Of a DNA stretch of 64,000 nucleotides, positions 26,343 to 35,608 are shown piece by piece. Under the pieces are notes generated by a model. That model was not told where the DNA came from and did not search any database. It saw only the letters and a program-made list of their open reading frames with translations. This DNA comes from Pseudomonas tolaasii NCPPB 2192 (lineage in GTDB: Bacteria; Pseudomonadota; Gammaproteobacteria; Pseudomonadales; Pseudomonadaceae), in the NCBI RefSeq assembly GCF_002813445.1, contig NZ_PHHD01000001.1, forward strand, positions 4,030,001 through 4,094,000, read 5' to 3'. Made by a program: the position numbers and the translations under genes. The number at the start of each line of letters is the position of its first letter. Within the stretch, counting starts at the first letter, position 1.

Positions 26343-26700
26343 GACTACGCCTGCAGTCTCGACGGTACCGTCCAACCCCGGTAAAGCTTTGTAACAAGTT
26401 CGGGAGCTGCCTGGTACGTGTCACGGACTGGTTTTATTTCTTGTTTTTAAAATATTGTTTGAATAGTACCCGCGTTCAAGGGGCTTCGCCAGCCGTGGAT
26501 GTAGAGCGGTTTTACCCTTTGAAACGAATTTTTGGCGGTGCGCTGCAGTCACCCGTCAATGCCTCGCGCCAGTCTCCATGTGCCCGGTTACACGGGGTTT
26601 TGATGATATGGCGGTGTGTCACTACTTGCTTTCAACAGGCTGCCCCGGTATAAAAAATCAAATTATTTTTTAAAACAATATTTCCCCCGTGGAACTCTTT
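26343..26700. promoter_or_regulatory. AT-rich divergent regulatory region, efflux operon / TetR
   Basis: A 358-base gap with no supported gene, clearly AT-richer at both ends. The 11-mer AAACAATATTT occurs twice in opposite orientation, at 26449-26460 (as AAATATTGTTT) and 26673-26683, close to the two divergent transcription start areas. This is compatible with TetR binding sites that repress both units, but the match to any known consensus was not tested. Confidence 0.4.
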
Positions 26701-27450
26701 ATGGTCGCGAAGAAACTCAGCGCTCCAAACGTTACCAAGACTCGACTGCTGGATGCGACAGAGGCTCTCTTCATCAAATACGGCTACGACGCCGTGCTGC
26801 TGCGGCAGATTACCGAGCGGGCCCAGGTGAACCTGGCCGCCGTGAATTACCACTTCGGGGACAAGGATTCCCTGATGAAAACCCTGTTGATGCAGCGCCT
26901 GGAACCCCTCAACGAGCAGCGCCTTGAGTTGCTCGCGCGCTGCGAAGCCGAATCCGACGGCCCCCTCGACTGCGATACGTTACTGGGTGTGCTGTTCGCC
27001 CCGGCGATGGGCCTGGAGCGCAGCGACCCGGCCAGCGGGGAAGGGCGCTCCTTCATCCGTTTCCTTGGCCGCGTGTACAGCGACACCTCACCGTTTATTC
27101 AGGAATACCTCAAGGTGCATTACCAGCCGGTGTTCCAGCGCTTCTTCGAAGCCTTCGCCCTGGCCCTGCCGGACCTGCCGCGCAACGAACTGGGGGTGCG
27201 CCTGCAATTTGCCCTCAAGGCGATTTCCGGCGTGATGGCCGGCACCGAACTGCGCCTGCTGATGAACTCCATGAGCCTCGGTCGCCCGGCGACGGATGCT
27301 GAGGTGATGGCCAAGCTGATCACCCTGGTGTCGGCGGCGATTCGAGTACCGCAGCAAAGCCCCGAAGCGGAAACTGCGCTGGCCAAAGTGCTCGACACCC
27401 AGCGCGCCATTCGCGAAAAAACGGCGCTGCCCGTCACTGCCAAGGCGTAA
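26701..27450 (+). CDS. TetR-family regulator (PsrA-like)
   Basis: A 249-residue regulator. The N-terminal helix-turn-helix TKTRLLDATEALFIKYGYDA then VLLRQITERAQVNLAAVNYH and the FGDKDSLMKTLLMQRLEPLN linker resemble the PsrA/CerR branch of TetR proteins, whose C-terminal part binds fatty acyl ligands. The ATG at 26701 is used; four codons earlier is a second ATG without a better ribosome site. Divergent position strongly suggests that it controls the ABC efflux operon. The ligand is unknown. Confidence 0.88.
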   Translation: MVAKKLSAPNVTKTRLLDATEALFIKYGYDAVLLRQITERAQVNLAAVNYHFGDKDSLMKTLLMQRLEPLNEQRLELLARCEAESDGPLDCDTLLGVLFAPAMGLERSDPASGEGRSFIRFLGRVYSDTSPFIQEYLKVHYQPVFQRFFEAFALALPDLPRNELGVRLQFALKAISGVMAGTELRLLMNSMSLGRPATDAEVMAKLITLVSAAIRVPQQSPEAETALAKVLDTQRAIREKTALPVTAKA

Positions 27451-27487
27451 AGCCTACCCACCCCATTGACGAGTGGGCTCCGTGGCT

Positions 27488-27645
27488 GTGGCGAGCGGGC
27501 TTGCCCTAATGCCAGTCAGTTAAGGGCGAACGCTGTACCTGTGGCGAGGGAGCTTGCTCCCGCTGGACTGCGCAGCAGTCCCAGGCTTTTTAAACAAAGA
27601 GCAGGGGCCGCTTCGCGGCCCAGCGGGAGCAAGCTCCCTCGCCAC
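27488..27645. repeat. REP half-element plus REPIN (GAGGGAGCTTGCTCCC family)
   Basis: A solitary GTGGCGAGCGGGCTTGCCC arm at 27488-27506 is followed by a full REPIN at 27541-27645 whose arms start GTGGCGAGGGAGCTTGCTCC and end with the inverse. Inside are two more hairpins, GGACTGCGCAGCAGTCC and GGGGCCGCTTCGCGGCCC. These occupy most of the 540-base gap between the TetR gene and the large Ig-like gene; 27740-27990 shows nothing but a ribosome site. Confidence 0.85.
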
Positions 27646-27707
27646 AGGAAGCCTGGCCACCACAAGAGCCGTTCAATTTATCGCCCCGCTGACACCAAAT
27701 CCCAGCC

Positions 27708-27736
27708 AAAAAAAAGCCCGCTGGGGCGGCGGGCTT
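27708..27736 (-). terminator. Hairpin with A-tract, terminator for leftward transcripts
   Basis: AGCCCGC pairs with GCGGGCT around TGGGGCG, preceded on the plus strand by eight A residues that would be the T-tract of a leftward transcript. No minus-strand gene lies to its right within the next 3.8 kb, so it may guard against antisense transcription or be a leftover. Confidence 0.6.
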
Positions 27737-27990
27737 GATGTGCAACGTTTGTAACGGATGAGGCTTCACCCTACGTCTGCGGATGTGAATAAATCGTGAA
27801 AAAATTGTAGGAAAAAGGGTGGTGGGCACGAGATTCGCGATGGCTTTCATGTCGGCTAACTGTGCCCTTGCTTCTACCACTCGTCGTCACTGTCAATTCT
27901 GACAGTAGATTCAAATATCGCCTCAGGCGCCTTATTTACCTTGCCCGTCGCGCGATAGTTCGCGTGCCAAAACCCAGCAAGGTGACTGCT

Positions 27991-30900
27991 ATGTCTACTG
28001 TGCCCCCTCCCTATGATGATCTTCCTTCCGACCCCTACTCGGCTTACCCCACGACCGACTTGACCAAGACCAAATTCCCGGAATTATCTACAGAAGGACT
28101 CGGGCGGCGTGGTTTATGGCCCTTTGCAACCTTCTTAATTGACGCTTGGCATGAGTGGAGTCCCCGAGATTACTACGGTTTTCGTTTGGGCGACCTGACC
28201 AAGCCTAGTGCGTCCGGAGAGGCGGATACCCTGCAGAAACAATACTCCGTTAACGTCAGGAGCGAATTAATTCCTGAGGGGGACAATGATTATTTTGCCC
28301 GAGTTGTGCGCGTCGGCAGTTTGCAGGAGAGCCGTTCGGCCACTAAAAAAATTCTGTGCAAACAAACTATTCCAGGTGGTGAAGACCGCAGAATCTGGGA
28401 GCCCTGGCACAGTGGCTACTTTATGTGGCTCAGGGATCTGACTGAAGGCGACATCCTAAATCCAACGGTTGTTCAAAATGGAATTTGGGTTGTGATTCAG
28501 CCTTATCTGAACATACGCAAGAATGACGTCATCATGATCTATGTCGATGGCATTCTGTTTGAATATGTTGTAAGCCCCGCTGAAGCCGCAAGTAAAAAAC
28601 CTCTCGAAATCTGCATACCGGCAGCCCTCTTTGATCAAATTTCTTTATTCGGACCAATAGGTATTGTTTTTACGGTTGTAGACGTAGTGGGAAATAAACC
28701 GCAAGGGAAATATTGGCTTTCCAAGCCCATCATGCTTTTGAGTGAAATGAAACCTGGTGTGCTGGATAATCCGATTTTCACGCTGGACGGTAATGAGTCC
28801 AATCAAGTGGACCTCGATACGCTAGTCAGCACCATAGTCTGTGCGGTAGTTGTCAGTTTGCCTCGTCGACCGCCAGCTGCTCCATTGCGTAACCAGGTCG
28901 TGGTGATTTTTGAAACTACCGCGGGGGAAAACAAGACCTCCATCGTACGATTGCCGGCCGTTCCCGATAGGAATTTGAGAGGGGAGACGGTCCCTGTGAA
29001 CAATGCCCTCTTCAAGGAATTGGCGGGTAGCCGTGTGCGGATATGGTTCGAGTGGCTGAGCCCTGCTGGAGCGGTGCTGGAAACGTCGCCCAGCTATTTG
29101 GTGACGGTATTCGGCACGCCAACATTGATGCCGGCTTTATCGCTTGTTCCGTTTTTGGCGGGAGTTGTTCCGCCGGATACTGATGTTCAAGCGACTGTTC
29201 CAACCTACACGCCTCACGATTCGACGTGGCTGGAAACGGTGAAGTGCGAAAGGATGGACCCAGTTGGCGGTGGTGATCTCGTCACTTTCAAACAATTGGC
29301 GGGCACACAGGGTGGTGTCCGTCAGTTGTCCAAGACCTCTCTCAATAGGTTTCAAGATAAAGGTATCTTTCAGGTTTATTACGAGACCGATAACGGCACC
29401 GGCAGTTCCTCAGCCATTCGTCAATCGGAAAAACTCGATATGGAGATTGGTACTCAAGTTGCAGACTTGACCCCTATCGAAATTGAACATGCGAAATCAG
29501 GAAATATTGACCTTGCTGATGTAAAAGGTCCTGAAACATTGATGTTCATTACCTACGACGGTACGGTTAACGGCGACGAAGTGCATGTGAACGTGATAGG
29601 GAAGGATCCGCAGAGTTCGTTCGCCACCGTCATAAAAGTTACCAAAGCAACTGAAGGCCCAACCTTTACGACTCTGGGAATTCCTTTGTCGTTAAGTGTG
29701 CTCAACAGTAATCTTGATGGCAGCATCCGTGTCAGCTACGCCGTGATGACGCCGGGCTCACCGCCCACTCGCTTGGTCTCGCAGGTGCGTGACTACACCA
29801 TCGGCGTACCGGTGGTTCTGAAAACGCTTAAAATACTTGAAGCCAATGCATCCGCTGCGACGATTGCGCCGACGAATGTACTTAACGGCGCCACCCTTGT
29901 AATAGATTACTCGCAGAAACGTGTAGACGATGTGCTCCGTTGGAAGTGGAATGGTCAGTATGACGTGAGCAAAGTCGAGGGAGAGATAAAGGTCAGTTCG
30001 GCGGCTGCAAGCATCACAGTGGCCATCCCGAGTGAGATTGTAGCGATGGGCCTGCGTCCTGATGGTAATGGCATTACCGTCAGTTGCGAACTGATACGTG
30101 GGCAAACTCGCTACGCCTTCGACGACTTGAAACTGGTGCTACTGCCTCTCGCTTCCTTGCCAACAGTGAGGATCAGCGGGTTTGGGAGCGCGACCGTGTT
30201 GCCGGTCAGCCAACTGACCGCTACAACGGTGATTGAGATAGAACCGTGGGAGTTCATGTTCATTGGGCAACCGGTATGGATGACGTGCACGGGAACTCGG
30301 GCGGATGGCGCAAGTTACGCTAACACTATTCTGATTGCGTATAAGGTGACCGCCAAAGATCTTGTCAGCGGTATATCGGTGCTTGTGCCTCTGGCGGATA
30401 TGAATACGTTGCAGGACGGATCATCGTTAAGGATCGAGGGTTCGGTCAGTTTTCCGGGCATTGCCAGTCCGCAAACAGCGACACCGTTTGGCACAGCGAA
30501 CTACTTAATCCAGCAACTGCCTGCGGTGTTGGCACACCCAACCCTTAATGGTATTTCAAGCACTGCACAGACTGTTACGGTTGATCCATTGACAATTCAA
30601 AGTAAAGTCAGTGCGACGGTTGCCTACGCGGGTATGCTCGTAACTGACGTTATTACGATGCAGTGGATTCAATGGGACGGCACTCAGATTCCTTTAACGC
30701 TCAAAGGGGCGACGAGTGGATCGGTAGTTTTTGATTTTACGTCGAGCCAGGTGCTGCATAATAGTGTCAATAGCGTGGTGCAATTAAAGTACTCGATTGT
30801 GCGTAACGGCAAAACGACCTCGTCCAATGTGCAAACAGTCAATGTGAGTACGATCGCTGCACCGAACATGCCGAGGCCTCTTATCAATAATCTGGCGAGT

Positions 30901-31530
30901 GGTGCAACTTTCCATATAAACAGCCTTACGGCAGATGCACTGTTAACACTGCCGAAATGGCCTTTAAGTAAAGCAGGACAGCGTGTATGGATAACCCTGA
31001 CGTGTGCGGGCCAGACGCTTGCTATTAGAAGTGCCCATGCAATCACTGCTGCGGAAGCGTCAAATGGTTTAGTAAATATACCGGTGTCGCGTAACTGGTT
31101 GTTAGGGTTGCCCGTCAACGGTGTTCTATCAATCACGGGTTGGGTTATGTATGACGGTAGTGCTATTCATACAAGGCCAGTGGCTTTTCAGTCGGCAAGC
31201 TATACGGCGAATACCAGGTTGCGGCCGCCTGTTATTACTCATGTGCTTGTAGCCGCATCGGGTAGAGGCGTAGCTAATGGAGGGTCGGTTGCCGCGGCGG
31301 AGGGGAGTGCTCTTGTTGTCCATGGCACCTGTGAATCCCGTCCTTATTTTCGACAAATTCGAATGGGCCCCCATGATGCCGGAGGCTATCTACTGAACAT
31401 TCCCGCTGGAACTACCGTTTGGCAAACTTGGGCAGCCTTCAGTGGGTGGCCAAGTCCCCAAGATCACTATGCTGTAGAGGACTCAGACAGAGGTGTGATT
31501 TCCGCCTACCATAGAATATTCAGAGTTTAA
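27991..31530 (+). CDS. Large protein with tandem Ig-like modules, function unknown
   Basis: A 1179-residue protein that I do not recognise by family. The first 190 residues are Pro/Tyr/Asp-rich and aromatic (PPPYDDLPSDPYSAYPTTDL near the start). The rest looks like tandem beta-rich, Ig-like modules of about 90-110 residues; two late ones share the pattern of a G-Q-x-V-W-[IM]-T core (near 760 and 1000). No signal peptide or membrane helix is visible. ATG 27991 has AAGGTG upstream; an upstream open frame from 27862 lacks such a site. Codons are clearly more AT-rich than flanking genes, suggesting transfer. A Rho-independent terminator follows. Confidence 0.75.
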   Translation: MSTVPPPYDDLPSDPYSAYPTTDLTKTKFPELSTEGLGRRGLWPFATFLIDAWHEWSPRDYYGFRLGDLTKPSASGEADTLQKQYSVNVRSELIPEGDNDYFARVVRVGSLQESRSATKKILCKQTIPGGEDRRIWEPWHSGYFMWLRDLTEGDILNPTVVQNGIWVVIQPYLNIRKNDVIMIYVDGILFEYVVSPAEAASKKPLEICIPAALFDQISLFGPIGIVFTVVDVVGNKPQGKYWLSKPIMLLSEMKPGVLDNPIFTLDGNESNQVDLDTLVSTIVCAVVVSLPRRPPAAPLRNQVVVIFETTAGENKTSIVRLPAVPDRNLRGETVPVNNALFKELAGSRVRIWFEWLSPAGAVLETSPSYLVTVFGTPTLMPALSLVPFLAGVVPPDTDVQATVPTYTPHDSTWLETVKCERMDPVGGGDLVTFKQLAGTQGGVRQLSKTSLNRFQDKGIFQVYYETDNGTGSSSAIRQSEKLDMEIGTQVADLTPIEIEHAKSGNIDLADVKGPETLMFITYDGTVNGDEVHVNVIGKDPQSSFATVIKVTKATEGPTFTTLGIPLSLSVLNSNLDGSIRVSYAVMTPGSPPTRLVSQVRDYTIGVPVVLKTLKILEANASAATIAPTNVLNGATLVIDYSQKRVDDVLRWKWNGQYDVSKVEGEIKVSSAAASITVAIPSEIVAMGLRPDGNGITVSCELIRGQTRYAFDDLKLVLLPLASLPTVRISGFGSATVLPVSQLTATTVIEIEPWEFMFIGQPVWMTCTGTRADGASYANTILIAYKVTAKDLVSGISVLVPLADMNTLQDGSSLRIEGSVSFPGIASPQTATPFGTANYLIQQLPAVLAHPTLNGISSTAQTVTVDPLTIQSKVSATVAYAGMLVTDVITMQWIQWDGTQIPLTLKGATSGSVVFDFTSSQVLHNSVNSVVQLKYSIVRNGKTTSSNVQTVNVSTIAAPNMPRPLINNLASGATFHINSLTADALLTLPKWPLSKAGQRVWITLTCAGQTLAIRSAHAITAAEASNGLVNIPVSRNWLLGLPVNGVLSITGWVMYDGSAIHTRPVAFQSASYTANTRLRPPVITHVLVAASGRGVANGGSVAAAEGSALVVHGTCESRPYFRQIRMGPHDAGGYLLNIPAGTTVWQTWAAFSGWPSPQDHYAVEDSDRGVISAYHRIFRV

Positions 31531-31572
31531 TTAAACATAAGCCCTCCCTGCATTGGGGCATTGCGGAATATT

Positions 31573-31606
31573 AAGGACAGTTCTGCCAAAGGTAGACTGT
31601 CCTTTT
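31573..31606 (+). terminator. Rho-independent terminator
   Basis: AAGGACAGT pairs with ACTGTCCTT across a 14-base loop and is followed by TT on the plus strand. It ends the Ig-like gene and faces the convergent FUSC gene ending at 31613. Confidence 0.8.
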
Positions 31607-31612
31607 ATCCAC

Positions 31613-32674
31613 TCATATTTTCCAAAAACTTGCCGTCTTCGCCAACCGCCCTCGCATCCCCTCCACATTCCCCACCAACTGCACCGTCAACAACCGATAC
31701 CCATCCATCGCACTCTGCACCGGCGCCTCCAACCCACTCTCGTCGACAACTGGCGAAGCACTCCTTTCCAGCCTTTCAGTAACCCCCGACTTCAACGCCC
31801 GCGCCATCCCCACCAGTTGCACCCGAATCTGCCGATGCTCCGCCTTCAACAGCATCTGCATCCTTGCCATCGCCTGCTCATCCCGTGGATCCGGCCGCGT
31901 ATTACCCAAAATCTCCAACGTGCTGATACACATCCGCAAATGCCGCTGGATGGCATCCAGCTCATTCATGGAAATCTTCACCTCCTTGGACACCGACGGC
32001 ATCAACGAGCGCAGTTGCAGCATGGCGGCGTTGAGGCGGTTGAGCAGTTTGAGGTGTTCGTCATCGGTGACCGACTGGCCGCTGATGATGCGGCTATAGA
32101 TGGCGGCGCAGTCGCGCAGGGCGCTGGCCAGGTTGTAGCGCCACGAGTACACGGCATACAACGGCAGGGCGAAGGAGAAGGCCAGGGCCAATACGATGCC
32201 GATCAGAATATCGACCGTACGCCACAGCCCGTCCGACAGCGGGTTGTCGCCGTGGCCTGCGACGATAAACACGGTGATCGCTGACAGCAGCGCGATGTAG
32301 CCGCCTTTGCCGATGGCGTGATACGAGAAAAACCCGCACACGATGGACATCAGCAGGTAGGTCAGCAGCGGCTGGCCGAGCCACGCCTGTTGCGCCACGA
32401 TGGCCAGGCCCACGCTGGCGCCGATCAGGGTGCCGTAGGCGCGTTCCACGGCTTTTTTGCCGATATTGCCGTGGTGCTGCAGGCCGCCGATCACGATCAG
32501 CATGGTCACCGAGGCCCATTCGCCGTGGGGCAGGTTAATGCCGGTGGTGAGCAGGATGGTCGCGAGCAGGCCGATGGACACGCGCACGGCGTGGATCAGC
32601 TTGGCGTGGCGGTAGCGGCGGTAGGGGTCCAGCAGGGGGCGCAGCAGGCGCCGGGCGAAGAGGGGGAGGTTCAT
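31613..32674 (-). CDS. FUSC-family (aromatic acid exporter type) membrane protein
   Basis: A 353-residue inner-membrane protein. Six hydrophobic helices fill residues of about 30-175 (for example HAVRVSIGLLATILLTTGIN and YIALLSAITVFIVAGHG), followed by a long cytoplasmic helical domain rich in charged residues. The segment LPHGEWASVTMLIVIGGLQH is characteristic of the YccS/AaeB-like group. Such proteins are thought to export aromatic or weak acids; the substrate is unknown. It is not visibly in an operon. Confidence 0.85.
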   Translation of the reverse strand: MNLPLFARRLLRPLLDPYRRYRHAKLIHAVRVSIGLLATILLTTGINLPHGEWASVTMLIVIGGLQHHGNIGKKAVERAYGTLIGASVGLAIVAQQAWLGQPLLTYLLMSIVCGFFSYHAIGKGGYIALLSAITVFIVAGHGDNPLSDGLWRTVDILIGIVLALAFSFALPLYAVYSWRYNLASALRDCAAIYSRIISGQSVTDDEHLKLLNRLNAAMLQLRSLMPSVSKEVKISMNELDAIQRHLRMCISTLEILGNTRPDPRDEQAMARMQMLLKAEHRQIRVQLVGMARALKSGVTERLERSASPVVDESGLEAPVQSAMDGYRLLTVQLVGNVEGMRGRLAKTASFWKI

Positions 32675-32721
32675 CGGTATTAAGGTGGCCTCGGTGGTCA
32701 GGGGTGAACTCGGTTTGAAGT

Positions 32722-32757
32722 GTGGGAGCAGGCTTTCGCAGGCAAGCCAGCCCCCAC
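32722..32757. repeat. Collapsed REP element
   Basis: A left arm fragment GTGGGAGCAGGC is fused almost directly to a right arm GCAGGCAAGCCAGCCCCCAC, deleting the spacer. It lies between the FUSC gene and the 3' end of the GapN-like gene. Confidence 0.65.
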
Positions 32758-32761
32758 CTAT

Positions 32762-34378
32762 TTAGAAAATGTAGTCCGTGGTCAAAAAGCTCGAGTCACG
32801 GTTGCGCAAGATGTCGCTGACCAACGCCTTGTTGCTCTCCTGGAACTTGGTCGCCACCAGGGTGCGGATCGAAAACACGCGCAAGGCGTCATGCACCGAC
32901 AGCGTACCCTCGGCCGAGTTTTTACGGCCGTTGAACGGAAAGGTGTCCGGCCCACGCTGGCACTGGGCGTTGATGTTGATGCGGCCGACCTGGTTGGCGA
33001 AGGTGTCCACCAGCCGGCCGACTTCCACGGCGTTGGTGCCAAAGATGCTCAACTGCTGGCCGAAGTCCGAATCCAGCACATAGTCGATGACCGTCTCCAC
33101 GTCCCGATAAGGCACGATCGGCACCACCGGGCCGAACTGCTCCTCGTGGTACACGCGCATCTGCGGGTTCACCGGGTACAGCACCGCCGGATAGAAAAAC
33201 GAGCCGCGGCTTTCAGCGCCATGCTCATTCACCACCCTGGCGCCATGCTGCGCGGCGTCAGCCACCAGGCTGTTGAGGTAGTCCACCTTGCCGACTTCCG
33301 GCAGTGGCGTCAGCGCCACGCCGTCTTCCCACGGCATGCCGGGTTTCAACGTGGTGAGCTTTTGGTTGAATTTCTCGATGAAGCTTGCGACCACATCTTC
33401 ATGCACAAACAGGATTTTCAACGCCGTGCAACGTTGGCCGTTGAACGACAGCGAGCCGGTAACGGCCTCGCTCACGGCATTGTCCAGGTCCACTTCGGGC
33501 AGCACGATACCGGGGTTTTTTGCGTCCAGGCCCAGCGCGGCGCGCAGGCGGTGGGGTTTGGGATGCAGTTTTTTCAGGTCGCTGGCGGCTTTGTTGGTGC
33601 CGATAAACGCGAAGATGTCGATTTTACCGCTGGCCATCAGCGCGCTGACGGTCTCGCGGCCGCTGCCGTAGATCACGTTGATCACGCCGGCCGGGAAGCT
33701 GTCGCGGAAGGCCTCCAGCAACGGGCGAATCAGCAGCACGCCGAGCTTGGCCGGTTTGAATACCACGGTGTTGCCCATGATCAACGCCGGAATCAGCGTG
33801 GTAAACGTTTCGTTCAAGGGGTAGTTGTAGGGGCCCATGCACAGCGAAACGCCCAGCGGCACGCGGCGGATTTGCCCGAGGGTGTCCTGTTCCAGTTCGA
33901 AGCGGCTGGAGCGACGGTCGAGTTCCTTCAACGCATTGATGGTGTCGGTGATGTAGTCGCAGGTGCGGTCGAATTCTTTCTGCGAGTCTTTGAGGTTTTT
34001 GCCGATCTCCCACATCAGCAGCTTGACCACCGCGTCGCGCTGTTCGCGCATGCGCCGCAAAAAGGCTTCAACGTGCTGGATGCGGTCGGCCACGCGCATC
34101 GTCGGCCATTCGCCCTGGCCACGGTCGTAGGCGCGCACGGCGGCGTCGAGGGCGGTGAGGGCGGTGTCGGCGTCCAGCAACGGCGTGCTGCCGATGTGCA
34201 CGCGCTCGTCGCCAAACTGCACCGGGCTTTGCACCTTGGCCAATGGGCCGTTCCACACGTGCAACTGGCCGTCGACCAGGTAATCACGCTGTTCAATCGG
34301 CGCTCCCAACCGGAATTGCTCGGGCACTTCGGCGGCGGAGGCGGGAAACAGCTGGGCGAGCAGGTTGCTGGTGGTCAT
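32762..34378 (-). CDS. NADP-dependent glyceraldehyde-3-phosphate dehydrogenase (GapN-like ALDH)
   Basis: A 538-residue aldehyde dehydrogenase superfamily protein related to non-phosphorylating GapN, which oxidises glyceraldehyde 3-phosphate to 3-phosphoglycerate with NADP. The catalytic cysteine lies in SFNGQRCTALK, and MGPYNYPLNETFTTLIPALI is the cofactor-domain segment. The usual ELGGK motif with the general-base glutamate reads ALGLDAKNPGIV, so that glutamate is not at its standard place; this seems shared with a divergent bacterial branch. ATG 34378 was chosen over an extension to 34429. The substrate call is tentative. Confidence 0.8.
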   Translation of the reverse strand: MTTSNLLAQLFPASAAEVPEQFRLGAPIEQRDYLVDGQLHVWNGPLAKVQSPVQFGDERVHIGSTPLLDADTALTALDAAVRAYDRGQGEWPTMRVADRIQHVEAFLRRMREQRDAVVKLLMWEIGKNLKDSQKEFDRTCDYITDTINALKELDRRSSRFELEQDTLGQIRRVPLGVSLCMGPYNYPLNETFTTLIPALIMGNTVVFKPAKLGVLLIRPLLEAFRDSFPAGVINVIYGSGRETVSALMASGKIDIFAFIGTNKAASDLKKLHPKPHRLRAALGLDAKNPGIVLPEVDLDNAVSEAVTGSLSFNGQRCTALKILFVHEDVVASFIEKFNQKLTTLKPGMPWEDGVALTPLPEVGKVDYLNSLVADAAQHGARVVNEHGAESRGSFFYPAVLYPVNPQMRVYHEEQFGPVVPIVPYRDVETVIDYVLDSDFGQQLSIFGTNAVEVGRLVDTFANQVGRININAQCQRGPDTFPFNGRKNSAEGTLSVHDALRVFSIRTLVATKFQESNKALVSDILRNRDSSFLTTDYIF

Positions 34379-34505
34379 GTTGCTACCCCTGGAATAGTTG
34401 CAAAACATGACTAGAGAGTCACCCAACAACAGGCTCTATGGCAAGGCTTGCGCGCTTTCTTGTACGCCTGCGGGTAAACTGCGCGGCTTTTCAGAAGGAG
34501 TTCAC

Positions 34506-35381
34506 ATGAGTCAGTACCAGCCGGGCATTCTTGCCGCACCGGTGCCGTTGCAGGCACGCCACCTGTTTTTTGCCGTGGAAGACCAGGCTGCCGTGCCCGC
34601 CGTGCTGGACGCACTGGTGACGTTGGCGGACTCGGCTGCAGTGGTCGGTTTCGGTGAACCGCTGGTCAACGCGTTGGGTGCTCAGGTAGCCGGGCTGCGC
34701 ACATTCCCTGCCGTCAGCGGGCCGGGCGCGCACAACCCGTCCACCCAACAGGCGCTGTGGGTGTGGTTGCACGGGGTGGATCGCGGTGAGCTGCTATTGC
34801 GCAGCCGCGCATTTGAAAAGGCCCTGGCCCCGGCGTTTCGCCTGGTGCAGATGACCGAAGGTTTCCGCTACAAGACCGGTTTCGACCTTACCGACTATGA
34901 AGACGGCACCGAAAACCCCCACGACGACGCCGCCGTGGAAGCCGCGTTGACCGACAGCGGCGCCAGCTTTGCCGCCATCCAGCAATGGCAGCACGACCTT
35001 GACGGCTTCGCCGCATTGCCTGCCCAGGAGCGCGATCACATCATCGGCCGTCGTCATGGCGACAACGAAGAACTGGACGACGCCCCCGAATCGGCCCACA
35101 CCAAACGCACTGCCCAAGAGAGCTTCACGCCCGAGGCGTTTGTGGTACGCCGCTCGATGCCGTGGGCCGAAAACGGCCAGGCGGGGTTGATGTTCCTTGC
35201 GTTTGGCCACTCGTTCGATGCGTTCGAAGCGCAACTGCGGCGTATGAGCGGGCTGGAAGATGGGATTGTCGATGGTTTGTACCGTATCAGCACACCGTTG
35301 ACCGGCGGCTACTACTGGTGCCCGCCGGTGAAGGATGGGCATCTGGATTTGAGTGCGCTCGCCATTACACCGCAGATATAA
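34506..35381 (+). CDS. DyP-type heme peroxidase
   Basis: A 291-residue dye-decolorizing peroxidase. The catalytic motif is GFDLTDYEDGTENP, with the distal aspartate at about residue 133 (YEDGTENP, the GxxDG motif), and the proximal heme histidine is at about 198 in ESAHTKRT. No signal peptide is present, so it is cytosolic or loaded into an encapsulin-like shell encoded elsewhere. AGAAGGAG precedes ATG 34506; the frame from 34398 is an untranslated extension. It is divergent from the GapN-like gene. Confidence 0.93.
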   Translation: MSQYQPGILAAPVPLQARHLFFAVEDQAAVPAVLDALVTLADSAAVVGFGEPLVNALGAQVAGLRTFPAVSGPGAHNPSTQQALWVWLHGVDRGELLLRSRAFEKALAPAFRLVQMTEGFRYKTGFDLTDYEDGTENPHDDAAVEAALTDSGASFAAIQQWQHDLDGFAALPAQERDHIIGRRHGDNEELDDAPESAHTKRTAQESFTPEAFVVRRSMPWAENGQAGLMFLAFGHSFDAFEAQLRRMSGLEDGIVDGLYRISTPLTGGYYWCPPVKDGHLDLSALAITPQI

Positions 35382-35384
35382 AAG

Positions 35385-35410
35385 GTGTGAGCTGGCAAGC
35401 CAGCTCACAC
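35385..35410. repeat. Compact REP-derived hairpin
   Basis: GTGTGAGCTGG pairs exactly with CCAGCTCACAC around CAAG, starting 4 bases after the DyP stop. It is a REP core reduced to a minimal stem and may end or protect the dyp transcript. Confidence 0.7.
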
Positions 35411-35503
35411 AGGTTTTAGGTCAGGCGCAGGCCAGGTTCGCCCGTGCGCTGTGCACCTTTTTTGCACTGCCTGCCGAGATTCCACGGGTGTACCCGGTCA
35501 AGT

Positions 35504-35590
35504 GTGGGAGGCGGCTTGCCAGCGATAGCGGTCTACCCGCAATAGACAGGCAAACTGACACACCGCCATCGCAGGCAAGCCAGCTCCCAC
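35504..35590. repeat. REPIN (mixed left arm)
   Basis: The left arm GTGGGAGGCGGCTTGCCAGC differs slightly from the right arm, the inverse of the common GTGGGAGCTGGCTTGCCTGC. It lies between the convergent dyp and sodC genes. Confidence 0.85.
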
Positions 35591-35608
35591 AGTTGATCGG
35601 TGTGGTTG

